From NCBI GenBank assembly GCA_033182465.1, contig CP137322.1:2710213-2774212 (forward strand): a DNA stretch of 64,000 nt. The letters run 5' to 3'. Source of the DNA: Sanghuangporus weigelae (Eukaryota > Basidiomycota > Agaricomycetes > Hymenochaetales > Hymenochaetaceae). Shown in pieces: positions 36,276 to 46,859 of this stretch. The translations under genes were made by a program, and so were the position numbers. Under the pieces are notes generated by a model. That model did no database searches, was not told the origin of the DNA, and saw only the letters and a list, made by a program, of their open reading frames with translations. Within the stretch, counting starts at the first letter, position 1. Every line of letters starts with the position of its first letter.

Positions 36276-37495
36276 CGTACATCATCAACATAGGGCCGTG
36301 CTATCGGGAAAACATAGTCCTAAGATAAACACGAATCACATCACAGTGCACCCACTCCATTGCTCGTGTTCCTGAACCTTGTCAATGAACGACCCCTTGA
36401 AATATCCATACCCGCTTTGTGTATCAACCAGTGATCCGGTCTAGTTCTTTCTGCTCGCTGTTTATCGATCGTCCTCATTAGAAGTGCGTGACGTAAAGCC
36501 AAAACACGTAATATACCCCGGCCGTTCAGAAACATGACCTCTTTCCACGACGGTATTCATTTTGGAGTTTCAAGGTCGCGGATGTTCACATTGGATACCA
36601 CGTTCACATGGATGTCCTGTCAAAGCACTCTTATTCACAATACACCCTGCGGATGAGCAGAGAAATGATGAGAGATAAGAATGTAGACGTACTTGCTCCG
36701 GATTTTCCAAGCAGTAAGGAGTTCGACCTGAACATGACACGCGTGTGACTGCAGTAGAAAGTTCTCGAGATCAGCATCTCTAATCCCCATTATGTATGTC
36801 AGAACAGAAGCAGTTTGATGATCTCAGCATTGTCGCCCTTTACCGCTTCGTGAACTCGTTGAGTGTCTGTACTGCGGTGACTTTGTCATCGGCGCCATCC
36901 TTGTTGCGGTACTCCGTGCGCATTCAATGCTTGCAGTTTCACTAGCAGATGCGCGCTTCATGAAGAAGGGAACCGCTCGGAGGACAGGCAAAGTACCGTT
37001 TATCGTCAGAAGACGAGTTTCTTTTTTCTGAGGACTCGACAATGGGACTGGGAATACGAGAATAAAGTACGCAAACGGAAATGGAAACAGAAACGGAGCA
37101 AAACAGAGGTTCATGAGCGACTTGCGCAGAGGAAAGATCGATAAGGAATGATTACAGAATAATTGGCAGGCGAAGTGTGAGATGGGAAATTTGATGGTCA
37201 TATCTCAGACTACGACTGTTTTCAATGATGGCTCCGTTGACAATTCCTGAAAAAAAAAAGTTGAGCTGTAGAGAAAAATCGAATGAGCACAGAATCGCGG
37301 AATTGCGCCTGGCACTTCTTACGAGGGCTCGTTATGATCACATTTGACCACGCCCAGACGCCCAGCTAGAAAACATGAGCCGCTATGTGGCAGCCTCATG
37401 AATGAGAGGTGAGAGGACGTCGATCGGCCAACTGTGCTCGGCAAAGAGCGGCGAGACGCGAATGTGATCGGCGCGCGTGGTGCGGTGACGAAGAA
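36276..37495. other. Intergenic with possible further relics
   Basis: Minus-strand scraps look protein-like, for example VDTQSGYGYFKGSFIDKVQE (about 36440-36380) and an ankyrin-like VHEAVKGDNAEIIKLLL (about 36865-36815). They are short and frame-broken. I make no gene call. Confidence 0.3.
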
Positions 37496-37522
37496 TGACG
37501 TCACGAACTCGGTGTCTCCAAT
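37496..37522 (+). promoter_or_regulatory. CRE-like TGACGTCA and CCAAT box upstream of the OM14-like gene
   Basis: A perfect TGACGTCA palindrome (37496-37503) and a CCAAT (about 37516-37520) lie about 50-75 bp upstream of the ATG at 37570. The first is a classic bZIP (CREB/ATF) site and the second a HAP/NF-Y site. Function is inferred from position only. Confidence 0.4.
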
Positions 37523-37569
37523 CCAATAAAACCCACAGCCACAGTCTTAGTCTCCCAGTCTCAGCCAGA

Positions 37570-38486
37570 ATGTCCTACGCTGATGTTACCGCCCAAAACG
37601 CTCAACCATTCTCACAACAAGTAAGTACATCAAATATCAACATCGACGACATATAGATATATAATAATATTTACTTAGCCAAAGCCGGACACCGCACTCC
37701 TCAACACGGTCCCGCCAACGACATCACATGTTGCGGACGACGCATCAAAAGTAAACGTCGTCGCTCCAGATTTCAAGGATCATCCAGCAACAGTCACGTC
37801 AGAGACAAACGCGTCTTTCGCCCTTTCGGAATCGGACTACGATTATGAAGAGGGCGGTAATGTGAATGGAAGCGAAAAGAGAAAGAGGAGGAAGGCGAGG
37901 CAGGGCAAGTTGCATGATGCTGAGACGGAGGCTGCAGGCCTTTGGGCCGTTGTTAAAGAACGCTTGTTCCAGCCCGGTGTTGCTGGTGGTCTCATTGGCG
38001 TCGGTAGGTTTCCTTTCATGCTGCTCAGATATACATATATTTATAATCTTGATAGTAAACGTCGGTCTCCTCGGCTATTCATCCTATGCACTCTACACGG
38101 ATCCATCCATCCGTCGGGACAAACGCGTACTTTCAATCGGCTCACTCTCCCTTCTCACGCTCCTCGGGCTCGAAGGCTACGCAGCAGAGCGCTACTCCAA
38201 AACCCCGGAAGGTAAAGCCGAGCGCCAGCGCGCACGCGAGGAAGGTACAGCTGTCTACCGCCACGTTCGCGAAGTCGTCTTGCGCCCTGGCGTCCTCGGT
38301 GGTCTTGTAGGACTCGCGAATGTAGGTATCTTGGGAGGTGTGGGATTCGTCGCGTGGAAGAATTGGGAGAGGCCGGTCTGGGATAGGAGGCTTGTCAGTG
38401 CCGCTAGCGTCGGCCTTTTGGGACTCTGGAGCGTCGAAGGCGCCTTGGCGGAAAAGTTCAGGCGTGAATCTGAGTCGCGCAAGTGA
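37570..38486 (+). CDS. OM14-like mitochondrial outer-membrane protein
   Basis: Exons 37570-37620, 37679-38003 and 38056-38486 give 268 aa. The N-terminus (MSYADVTAQNAQPFSQQPKP) and an acidic stretch (DYDYEEGG) are soluble. After a basic segment (KRKRRKARQGKL) come several hydrophobic stretches arranged as a repeat: PGVAGGLIGVVNVGLLGYS, then VLSIGSLSLLTLLGLEGY, and again PGVLGGLVGLANVGILGGV, then SVGLLGLWSVEGALAEKF. The internal duplication is visible in PGVxGGLxGxxNVGxLG. This layout recalls the basidiomycete proteins annotated as OM14 C-terminal domain, an outer-membrane receptor for ribosome-bound nascent chains in yeast. I am confident it is a multi-pass membrane protein and less sure of the name. 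Confidence 0.6.
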
Positions 38487-39590
38487 TCTTGTCAACTGAA
38501 GGCAGCAATGTGTTTTTAGCTCGCGATGACTTCATCCCCGACCAACAGACACTTATATCGTAGCACATCTGATATTAACCGTACACTCCTGCGCAATGTA
38601 TAGTTACTTAGTGTTTCAGTTGTCCAAATCGTTGTCGTAAGGGACATTTATGGTTGGCATTGGAAAGGATGGATCACTACTAGCGGAACATCGAGAGAAA
38701 CCAGGAACACGATTCCCGGTGATCGATTTGCTGGCTTCACATAAACATGTATTTCCATCTCCGACACCCGGCTTGTATGTGTACCTTTTGAAAGGCGGAA
38801 AACATAAGGGCAAGTAGTCATTGAGACCGAGGCCTCTGGGAACTCGGAGATATCGGTCGTTTGACTAGCTAAAGAAAGAAATTTCATTGATGAAGATATA
38901 GGGTGATTGGAAGGGTTGACGTAACGCCAGTAGTCGGGGAAGGGTTAGGCGAAGCGGAAGACTGTTCGATCTGGGCGTCAGCAAGTGATCACGCGTTCTC
39001 AGTATCCATGGAAATAAAATTGAAAGACTTACGTCGCTTGATTCTCGACAGTCGCAGGGGGCTCGGGGAGGAGCTCGGAGCAGCTGATGAGAGAGCCGGT
39101 ACCCTGGCCAACGACGGCATGTTTCATCATTGCGGTGCGGAAGTTCGATAGAAAGAATGATATGAAAGACCGATCTATCGAGCCGCAAGCTAGGCAAAGT
39201 CGGACTGAAACTGTATTTCGCCCTCGGCAGGGAGCTATACCGCCTGTCTGTCCAGCTTCTTGCGGTCAAAAGGAACATTAGTACCAGTACCCTTCAGGAG
39301 CAAAGCTAGCCATTATGAAAGGTTCTTGCAAATCGACTCATCAAGGCGGAGAGACCTGCGGGAGGCGCAGACTGCATGGTAGACGACACTGCGTCGGAAG
39401 GACGGGAGTTAGTCAGTGGGAAAAAAATGGCCCTGAAGGCATAAATAGAAATCGAGACATTTTCAATCATGTATTGTGAAGTAAACAAACGCGCTTTACA
39501 AAGACAGAGATGTTGATGTAGACGGAAAAGAGCAAGACGGGAAGGTGGAAAAAACATCTAATATATAGAGAGAAGGCATCAACCTCGACA
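38487..39590. other. Intergenic, no supported gene
   Basis: About 1.1 kb between two convergent genes. A minus-strand frame starting at about 39132 (MMKHAVVGQGTGSLIS) with a good donor (GTAAGTCT) near 39031 may be part of a small gene, but no convincing continuation was found. Confidence 0.35.
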
Positions 39591-41878
39591 TCACCGTCTG
39601 TTCGTCTTCCCCATTTTTCTCTTGCCTGCAAAGAGGTGCTTTGGCTATGAAATAATGATCAAGGTAAGATCAGCAAGCGGTTTCAATCAAGAGTAGTTCC
39701 ATTACTGACCATTTTTGTCTTGATGGCACGATCAGCTTCTCCTGCCCGGGCCTGATAATTTCGCTCGCGCTGGCCCAGATTTCGCAGCTTAACAGCTTTC
39801 GCGGCTTGCTGCAGACGTACAAAGCATGAGATGGAGACAGACAAGCAGAGTACAGGAGACAAACCTGATCATCTCGTAAACCAGCAAGCTGCCTGTTCTT
39901 CCGTGGTGCCCTATTGTGTAGAACAACAGCTCCTACATTTGACTTCGCTCGTTTCTGGATTGAAGTGTCGCCATCTACGTCCATCCAGTCCACTTCATCA
40001 CCCTCGTTGTCCTCAACCTCGTCTACATCCATCCTTGACTCTTCTGCGCGCTTCCGTTTCAAGCTTTGCGCCTTTGCAATCAACTCCGCACGTGCCTCTA
40101 TGCGACTCGGATCGTATCCTGCTTTCGTCAAACCCTCAGACAGGTCACTGAGAGTGCGTACGCCCGCAGTTCGTGGAAATCGGGCAGAATTCTTCATTGA
40201 TTTCTTCGTCGCTTGGGATTCTAATCTCTTTTGTCTTGCTGTTCGAAGTTCTTCGGCATCCCGCTCATCTTCCGAGATTAAGTCGAGGTCTGAGTTCTCA
40301 TCGTAAAACCCTTCCTCTGCGAGCTTTTCCTCTTCTCGTTCGAGCGCTTCAAGTTTATCTTCAATGTCTGGATCAATGAAGTCTGTGATGTTCTTGCCGT
40401 CCATTATTTCGGGCATCGTATCAGACTTCCATTCATCATTTTCCAACAGGTAGTTCTCTGCAAATAGGATAGGTCAAAACGGTCAGAGAAAAACTAGATA
40501 GGGCACATACTCCTGAGATTGACAACATAAACGCCTGGACCTCCTTCAGAATTTTCAATGTCTCGTTCCAGAAGCCGACGTTCTGGATCATTCCTGTCAT
40601 ATCTCGTTTTCGAAAGCACCGCTTCCGGGATAAAGGGCTTCCGCTCGATATCATCTCGGGGTTTTGGCTGTGCAACATGGATGCGATTTATCACGGTATT
40701 GATTTTACTGCCTTTGAGCTTCGTTTCCACACGATGGGCCAGAAGAGCATCACAGGCCGCATTTTTGACATCCATCACACCATCCTCGGAGTAGCACGAC
40801 ACCTGCACGCATCGCACGCCTTCTGAGTTCACAATTTCGTCTACCAGAGCCTGAGATTCAGATGATAGATCTTCGAGACGACATATATCAGTTTTGTTGA
40901 CGACGAGAAGCACCGGCTTCCCACTGAAGAGCGGCTTAATGGAATGAAAGAGACTGCACTGAGCCTGAACAGAGTATCCACACTGCTCGCTTACGTCGAT
41001 GAAGTAAAGAATGCATGCCTTGAGGTGAGCAAGAGCCGTAATACTCTGCATCTCAATCGTGTTCATGTCCTCGAGCGGATGATCGAGAATTCCTGGCGTA
41101 TCAATGACCTGCCATCGGAGATACTTATAATCCAGATGGCCCACGAAAAGCGATTTGGTCGTGAATGCGTATGGCTGGACATCAACGTCCGCTCGAGTCA
41201 CCTTGTTCAAAAAGGATGACTTTCCGACATTAGGATATCCGCAAAGAAGTAATGTTCGCGTATTCGGGTCAATTGCTGGCAGACGTGCAAGATGCTGGCG
41301 GACCTGTTCGAGATAAGCGAGAGGATCTTTCTGGCGTCTCATAATCGTTGCCATCCGTCCAAGTGCTGCACGCTTGAGTTGCTTGCATCGATAAAGACTG
41401 TCGCCGAACTTTAAGAGTCGCACATAATCCTTTGCGACTTGGTCGATGAGGTGTCTGCAGGTACGGAGCTGACCAAGTGCGAGCTTGTAGTGGTTTTTGT
41501 CATATAAGACGTTCATAAGCGAAGCCATGAAGGGGTGCAGATCCTACATGGTGGTCAGTGAAGAAAATAACCTCTAGAGGAGAAAGAACGCACATCAAGA
41601 ACGGGGAACTCGCTTAAGATTGCACCAAGCTTCTCGTCAAAGGAATCCTGAGTGAACTTGACTTTGCGCATATAAAAGTTGCGTATGCGGCTGATTTTGA
41701 AGTTTTTGTGGATGACCTAGAGCGCAAGCAGAGTTCTACATGACATCCTAAAATCTTCTTCAAAAGAGTTCGTGCTCACCGTTGGGGTCTTCCGTTGCGT
41801 TTTATTGAGGACAATATCAAGGAAGTCCGACGCTGTCGGCACAGGCGAGATGGCCTTGAGACCTTTTGCGACAGCCAT
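39591..41878 (-). CDS. NOG1: Nucleolar GTP-binding protein 1 (60S ribosome biogenesis)
   Basis: Six exons (41878-41780, 41716-41594, 41543-40511, 40457-39865, 39808-39710, 39644-39591) join in phase to 666 aa, the usual NOG1 length. NOG1 is a nucleolar GTPase needed for 27S pre-rRNA processing and pre-60S assembly. The N-terminus ([20 protein letters not shown]) and [20 protein letters not shown] match the NOG1 N-terminal helical domain. The G domain has G1 [10 protein letters not shown]3 DTPG and G4 NKTD. The C-terminus is acidic then basic, with coiled-coil stretches ([20 protein letters not shown]), and ends in [17 protein letters not shown], the conserved tail. The last two exons are short (99 and 51 nt) and were placed by this tail. 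The identification is secure. Confidence 0.95.
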
Positions 41879-42359
41879 CGTTGTCTGTGGTCGTCGTTGT
41901 ATGTATGCTGCACATCGAAAAACCTCTTCAGGCTGAGAATTTTGTACAGCGTGACGCTTCCGTGACAGATCCACATGAAGGTCACCTCAAAACCTAGTTA
42001 CGTAATAAAGTAGTTCACTTTCAGCCCGGAAATATCCACTCCGCTTTTCAGAGTATAGTTGTAGGCTATTCGCTATGCGAGCGACGTCGAGTCAATTTCC
42101 CTGTTTTCTGATGATTCCCAAATCGCTGTACGCTACCGGGACGGTGTAATCTGAGGATGGCAAGTATTAGATAGAAACGGGTGATCAGCGTAAGTAACTT
42201 GCTTTATGGATTCCTCATGACCTTTGCCGGACTCTTTGGCGGCCTCAGAATGCCTTTGTACTGAGCTGTCAATTTGTGACTGAATTTGATTTCGTGGAGC
42301 TGCTCTCGGTGGTCGAAATGCTTTACTTCTTTCTTGATAAATCATGATTTACCTACCTG
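41879..42359. other. Intergenic, no gene seen
   Basis: NOG1 upstream region of about 480 bp running to the hAT target site. No diagnostic promoter element recognised. Confidence 0.4.
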
Positions 42360-42367
42360 TCAGTGTA

Positions 42368-43024
42368 TAGTGTTCCGACCGTATGCGTATAATGCGTATA
42401 CGGCTTTCCGTATACGCAATACGGCCGTATCGTATAAGAGAAAAAGAAGAAAATATACGGCCCGTATATATACGGCCGTATCCCGTATAGAGTTGGGAAA
42501 GAAATGCCGTATACGGCATATGCGCCATATACGGCACAGTACTAGTCGGCACTGAGTAGAGGAGTTCCGGTGAGTTTTTTTTCTTCGTGTCACACACATT
42601 GACAAGTTCCGTGCGACCGTGCTCGATTTCCCATTTTATCTCGTCTTGCCAGAGACATTCATTGTATTCCTGGTAAGCTTTATCCTTCGTACTATACTAA
42701 TTGCTTACTAAGATTGTTCAGGCTCGTTGCTGTTGAGCGTATTTTCTCAAGCGGACGCGACACAATTGCTCTCTGACGTGCTAGATTGAAGGCAGGAACA
42801 ATTAGGGACCTTATGATACTTATTCACTTAGAGCGACCGTGTAATTTTTTAAATTTTTTTTCTAAAAAAGTATGCTGCCGTATGCGCCATATAAGCCGTA
42901 TACGGGCCTCCCGTATGCGTATAAAGGTCTGAGCACTCAAATATACGGTCGTATCTATACGGCCGTATCCGTATAGAGTCTAAATTATACGGCCGTATCC
43001 GTATACGATACGGTCGGAACCATA
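42368..43024. mobile_element. hAT-type DNA transposon, internally deleted, with 8-bp target-site duplication
   Basis: The element is flanked by TCAGTGTA on both sides (42360-42367 and 43025-43032), an 8-bp duplication typical of hAT insertions. Its ends are inverted repeats (TAGTGTTCCGACCGTAT on the left; the reverse complement of the right end reads TATGGTTCCGACCGTAT). Both subterminal regions (42380-42550 and 42870-43020) are packed with ATACGG/CCGTAT words that form nested palindromes, the expected transposase-binding texture. The middle (about 42620-42840, + strand) is a relic of a hAT C-terminal dimerisation domain: RFPILSRLARDI, then VAVERIFSSGRDTIAL, one stop, RARLKAGTIRDLM. The N-terminal part and catalytic residues are gone, so the element is non-autonomous. 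Confidence 0.85.
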
Positions 43025-43344
43025 TCAGTGTATACATCAAGGTATGCAACTGTCCTCTGTAAAATGATATTGTTCGAGTCCTCTGCAGCCAGTAATGAAC
43101 ACTGGCGCTTACAGGCGGTTCCCCTTACCGGATAGCTATTCACTGTGCTAGCGTGACGATTCGAGCGGATCGGTTTCTATTAGATTCTTCCCATCCGTAT
43201 TGATATTGACTCGATGAATAGTTAGTCAAGTCATCAGTACGCTCTCGGGATGACTCGATCCATGAGAGAGTATATATACAGGTATTTTCCCTCCACATCG
43301 CAAGTACCATCAAACGAATTGCTCCTTCACATAACCAAGCAAGT

Positions 43345-44036
43345 ATGTTGCCGCACGCTAAGGACCACAAAAATATACGCAGCGCCTACAAGGAGCGACA
43401 GAAGGCGCTGTGCAAGGTGAACTTCTTCCAATCATTACGTTAATACGTAGCTTATGCCCTTGAAGAAAGACTACCGCAAGGGCAAGAACCCAAGCGAATT
43501 GAAACTGTGGAAGACATCCAAGGGATACGGTACCGTTTGGGGCCGTGAATGCTGCCCTGGACGAAATTATGGGTATCGATGGGAGATGCGGCCGCGATGG
43601 CTTGCGTCGGAGGATGAAGAAACCGAGACTGAAACCGAGACGGAACATGACCAAATTGATCAAGAGCATGCAGAAGACGAAGATTTCGACAGGCACACCA
43701 TCTACGGTAAGATGGCTAGCCGACCAAAGCACGATCAGGATACTGAGACTTTGACTTTTTCTAGAATCATTACATGAAGACGAGAGCGAATCCGAGGAGG
43801 ACTCATATGAGCTTCAACTTGCAAAGGCGCTCAGTCTTTCACTAGAGACGGCAAAAACGGATTGCAATGCATGCGATTTCGATTCGCTGGACGACACGGA
43901 CGATTATTCTTTGATGGAAGCGGATTCGGAAGAGCATGATAGCCCAGACGAGGTGGAATGGGTTGATGTACACGGATTTGGGACTGATTTGGAGCGTCCG
44001 ACGTATGCGCAAATGACGAAAGTGGAGGTGACTTGA
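43345..44036 (+). CDS. Acidic protein with a ubiquitin-interacting motif (UIM)
   Basis: Exons 43345-43416, 43466-43706 and 43765-44036 give 194 aa. The N-terminal third is basic (MLPHAKDHKNIRSAYKERQK, KKDYRKGKNPSELKLW). The middle holds two cysteines (RECCPGRNYGYRW) and Glu-rich repeats (ETETETETE). The C-terminal third contains ELQLAKALSLSLE, which fits the UIM pattern (acidic, then LxxALxxS), inside a strongly acidic region. This suggests ubiquitin binding; no partner or pathway can be named. For intron 1 I prefer the AG at 43465 (49 nt) over the AG at 43450 (34 nt, below the normal minimum here); both keep frame. No full-length family recognised. Confidence 0.6.
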
Positions 44037-44213
44037 ATGACACCCACGCTGTTCACTCACATGCAAAGTATGGAGGAGTATCAAGAAATTTCAGGACTAC
44101 GAGAGTTACAAATACATTGTTCGAATTGTTTGCTTTGTGTCCAAGCTTTGCGATCGAGTATATGCGATGGATGACTTTATGGAACGGAACGGGTCTAAAT
44201 AAGCAAGGACATG

Positions 44214-44781
44214 TTAGACGTGGAAACCGAGGGTCATGACGGTCATATGACGTACATCAGCATCACGGGTGATCTCGAGAGAAGGAGCCTTCGGGCTGGT
44301 GCTCACGGCTGCAGAGGTACGCGCGATAGAAGCGAGGTCGGCTGGGGAGAGGATGGGTTAGCATACAGTCACGCGACAAAGGTAAGGTGAAGGACCGACC
44401 ATCCTCCTTGAGACCCTTTGCGCGGAACTCGCGTGCTTTCTCGACTTCCTCTGGGCTCAATGGTGAGGAGGGTCTTTCAGTTGGTGGGCCGTCTGCAGCG
44501 GGACGGATTGCAGCGTTGACGTCAGGAGAGATTCCAGCAAGTTCTCCGTCGTTGATCTCCTCGTCCTCAAGGGCTTCACGTTCGAGCTCTAGTTCGTCAC
44601 GGCTAGATGATGACGAAGTGAAATGAGTGCAGATTGGGCAATCCATGAATGAAACGTACACTGAACCCCAGTTGTGTTGGCCAGCGCCACCCTTGCGGAG
44701 CGACTTGTCGTAACCTGACCTGGAGATAGATCTGTCTCTGATAATTGCGCGCGGCGAGGAAGCACGTTGAGTACGAGTCAT
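44214..44781 (-). CDS. Small HABP4/Stm1-like mRNA- or ribosome-binding protein
   Basis: Exons 44781-44660, 44602-44400 and 44341-44214 give 150 aa. The N-terminus has SPRAIIRDRSISRSGYDKSL and RKGGAGQHNWGSV. The SGxDKSxRKxGAGxHNWGS signature is shared by fungal relatives of the hyaluronan/mRNA-binding (HABP4/SERBP1) and Stm1 proteins, which bind ribosomes or mRNA in resting cells. The middle is acidic (DELELEREALEDEEINDGE) and the C-terminus has ADLASIARTSAAVSTSP, also conserved in the group. Start ATG is at 44781. The function is by family resemblance only. Confidence 0.7.
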
Positions 44782-45624
44782 GGTGGTCGTTGTTGTTCGA
44801 TGCGGCCTCCTCTGGGATCCTTTATATGAATACTTTGCGTCACACGATTCCTAAATGCGGCGCAAATCGCGAAGTTTCCAGAATCCCGTGACAGCAATAT
44901 TAATATTAATATTGGTGTTTATCAAGCTGGCAGTTTCTCTTGCTTCGTCTGGACATCGTATCTCTTATATGCAGTAGCGATAACTCGAAAATACAAGTCG
45001 CGAGGAGTCGCGTTCACAAAGTCGATTAGGAGGAGTCGGAGATGTCTGGCTTACGTATCTTAAGCTTCGCGTTCAAGTTCAGCCCACCACGCAACAACTC
45101 GGGTTGCTGTTGCTGACTCACCGCGTGTCGGGTCCATCTAGAAGGGGGGTATACAGGTGCAAACAGATAACCTATTTTAACCTATAACGGCATGTACTAG
45201 GTTATGTAGATGTATCCGAGCACAGACAGACGAACGCTCTCGAAAATTACCTTGTCAAGGTCTCATGAAGATAATCTAGCATACCCATAGGAAAGGTGTG
45301 AGTATATCATATAGGGACATCTATTGAATGACTCGAATATACCGTCTGTTCAGATCTCTTTGAGGTTGTTCAGGCTTATGTAAAAGAGTTCAAGGTCCGA
45401 AATTTATGTAAGAAGAGAATTATTCACGGTCAGGCTAGGATTGCAATTAAATATTGTATTTATTGTATACAGATAAAACAAAAATGATATGATATTAATA
45501 TTAATACTAGTCCTTCTCCGAGACCCGTATTAGGCATGTCGCTGGTCCAGACTGAGCGGAAAGGAAACTCGACCTCGAGAGTCGCGTGAGGGTATGAGGT
45601 TGAGCACGCATAGCTGGCGGCACT
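44782..45624. other. Intergenic, no gene seen
   Basis: AT-rich stretch with short ATATTAATATTAAT runs (about 44900 and 45490). No coding signal recognised. Confidence 0.4.
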
Positions 45625-46434
45625 TCATAAACGTGGAGCATAGAATTCTGCTCGAGATTGAAGAGTCAGCGACAACGAAACGGAAGTCCGAACGCGAAAT
45701 TTACACACCTGTATCTCGCCGCCAGCAGTCGAGAAATCGGGTACCTCCCCTTGCATACCAAAGGCATTCGGTTGCTGCGGTTGCGCAGCATGTGAACTCA
45801 GGAACTGGAACGTATTCATCACGTTGAATTCGCCTTCTCTTTGCTGCGCCGCAACCTGTCCCGTTCACTTGCTCCTGCTGTCCACCAGCTGAACTGGCAT
45901 TCATTGTAGGAGTAGTCGTTATTCGAGCTCGTGTTTGTCTCCAGGAGCTGCGGAAGCTTGATTGCAGGAGGCGCTGGTTGGTAGAGGTCCGTTTGCTGCG
46001 CTGGAGCTCCCGGGGCGCTTGTCGAGCGACGGCTCTACTGGAGTACAAAGCTAAGAGGTCCCGGAACAATGCTCTGGACAGTCTGAGCTGAAATTTGCGC
46101 AGACAGTGAATGACCATGATCATGCCCATGTCCTCCAATGACGAGATGGGACCCGACTCCAGCGAAAAGCTTGCGAGCGCATTTCGGGTATCAATTGCGA
46201 GACTCCCGCCTGATCCAGCGATGGAAAGCTCAGCGGAAGCGAAAGCGGCAGCGCCTGACCTTGTCCTTCGGATTCGCTCATATCGAAGTCCGTAAGATCC
46301 GCAACCTCCACTTCAAGCACACTTCTGCAAGCCCCGTTCACATACCCGTCAGCGCCGTAAGGCGATCCATCGCCGGACATCGAATCGAGTTCGCTGAAGT
46401 AGTTCCGTCGCGAGTGCTGCCTGCGAAAGAACAA
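45625..46434 (-). pseudogene. Frame-broken minus-strand coding relic next to the HMG box
   Basis: Four consecutive minus-strand stretches read like a low-complexity regulatory protein but in changing frames: YFSELDSMSGDGSPYGADGY (46400 region), SAQTVQSIVPGPLSFV (about 46085-46040), LYQPAPPAIKLPQLLETN (about 45985-45930) and MNTFQFLSSHAAQPQQPNAF (about 45820-45760). At least two frame changes and one stop occur. It may be the C-terminal part of a transcription factor related to the adjoining HMG box, but on the opposite strand. Confidence 0.3.
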
Positions 46435-46752
46435 GGCGAAGGCAGCGGCAGCACAGGAGGGAGACCCGATAACGCGACGACAGCGCCAAGCGGGCCTTTC
46501 AAAGACGATTAAGCATCAGTGGTGTGCGTTATCTGCGGAAGAGCGCAAATACTGGGATGACCTAGCGAAGCAAAGAAAGAAGGAGCACAAGGAGATGTAC
46601 CCGTGGTGCGTCTATCAACCTAGCCGCTCCGATAAGAAAAACAGGAAGGATCAGTCGGCAGCGAGTGGGAAGGCGAAGAAGGAGGAGGAGGGCAAGAAGG
46701 ACAAGCGAGATCGCACAACGTCGATGAGTCGCATTCGCGGTACCGATGTATG
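46390..46752 (+). pseudogene. HMG-box (MATA-HMG type) transcription factor fragment
   Basis: One frame gives LSKTIKHQWCALSAEERKYW, then DDLAKQRKKEHKEMYPW and CVYQPSRSDKKNRK. This is the second half of a fungal sequence-specific HMG box (family pattern LSKxISxxWxxLxxEExxYW...LAxxKKxEHxxMYPxYVYxPxR). The first half, with the PRPxNAFxxFR segment, is degenerate: only FRREC remains after an in-frame TAG (about 46400). A basic tail follows, then a TGA (46752), after which the same frame stays Ser/Thr-rich (STVSTTSISSSASTVDSE). Such proteins act in mating-type and fruiting-body regulation; this copy cannot encode a complete DNA-binding domain. Confidence 0.65.
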
Positions 46753-46859
46753 AGCACGGAACAGCTCTGCATGTTCAGCAAATAGCACAGTTAGTACGAC
46801 GAGCATATCTTCGTCTGCGTCGACCGTGGACTCGGAGGTCAAGATGAACGCATTCTCCG

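Noticed and set aside
38865-39278. 137-aa minus-strand frame as a gene
   Set aside because: Arg/Leu/Ser-rich without motif, and the alternative splice reading from 39132 gave no convincing continuation.
42368-43024. Miniature inverted-repeat element with no coding origin
   Set aside because: The hAT dimerisation-domain relic and 8-bp TSD show it is a deleted hAT transposon.
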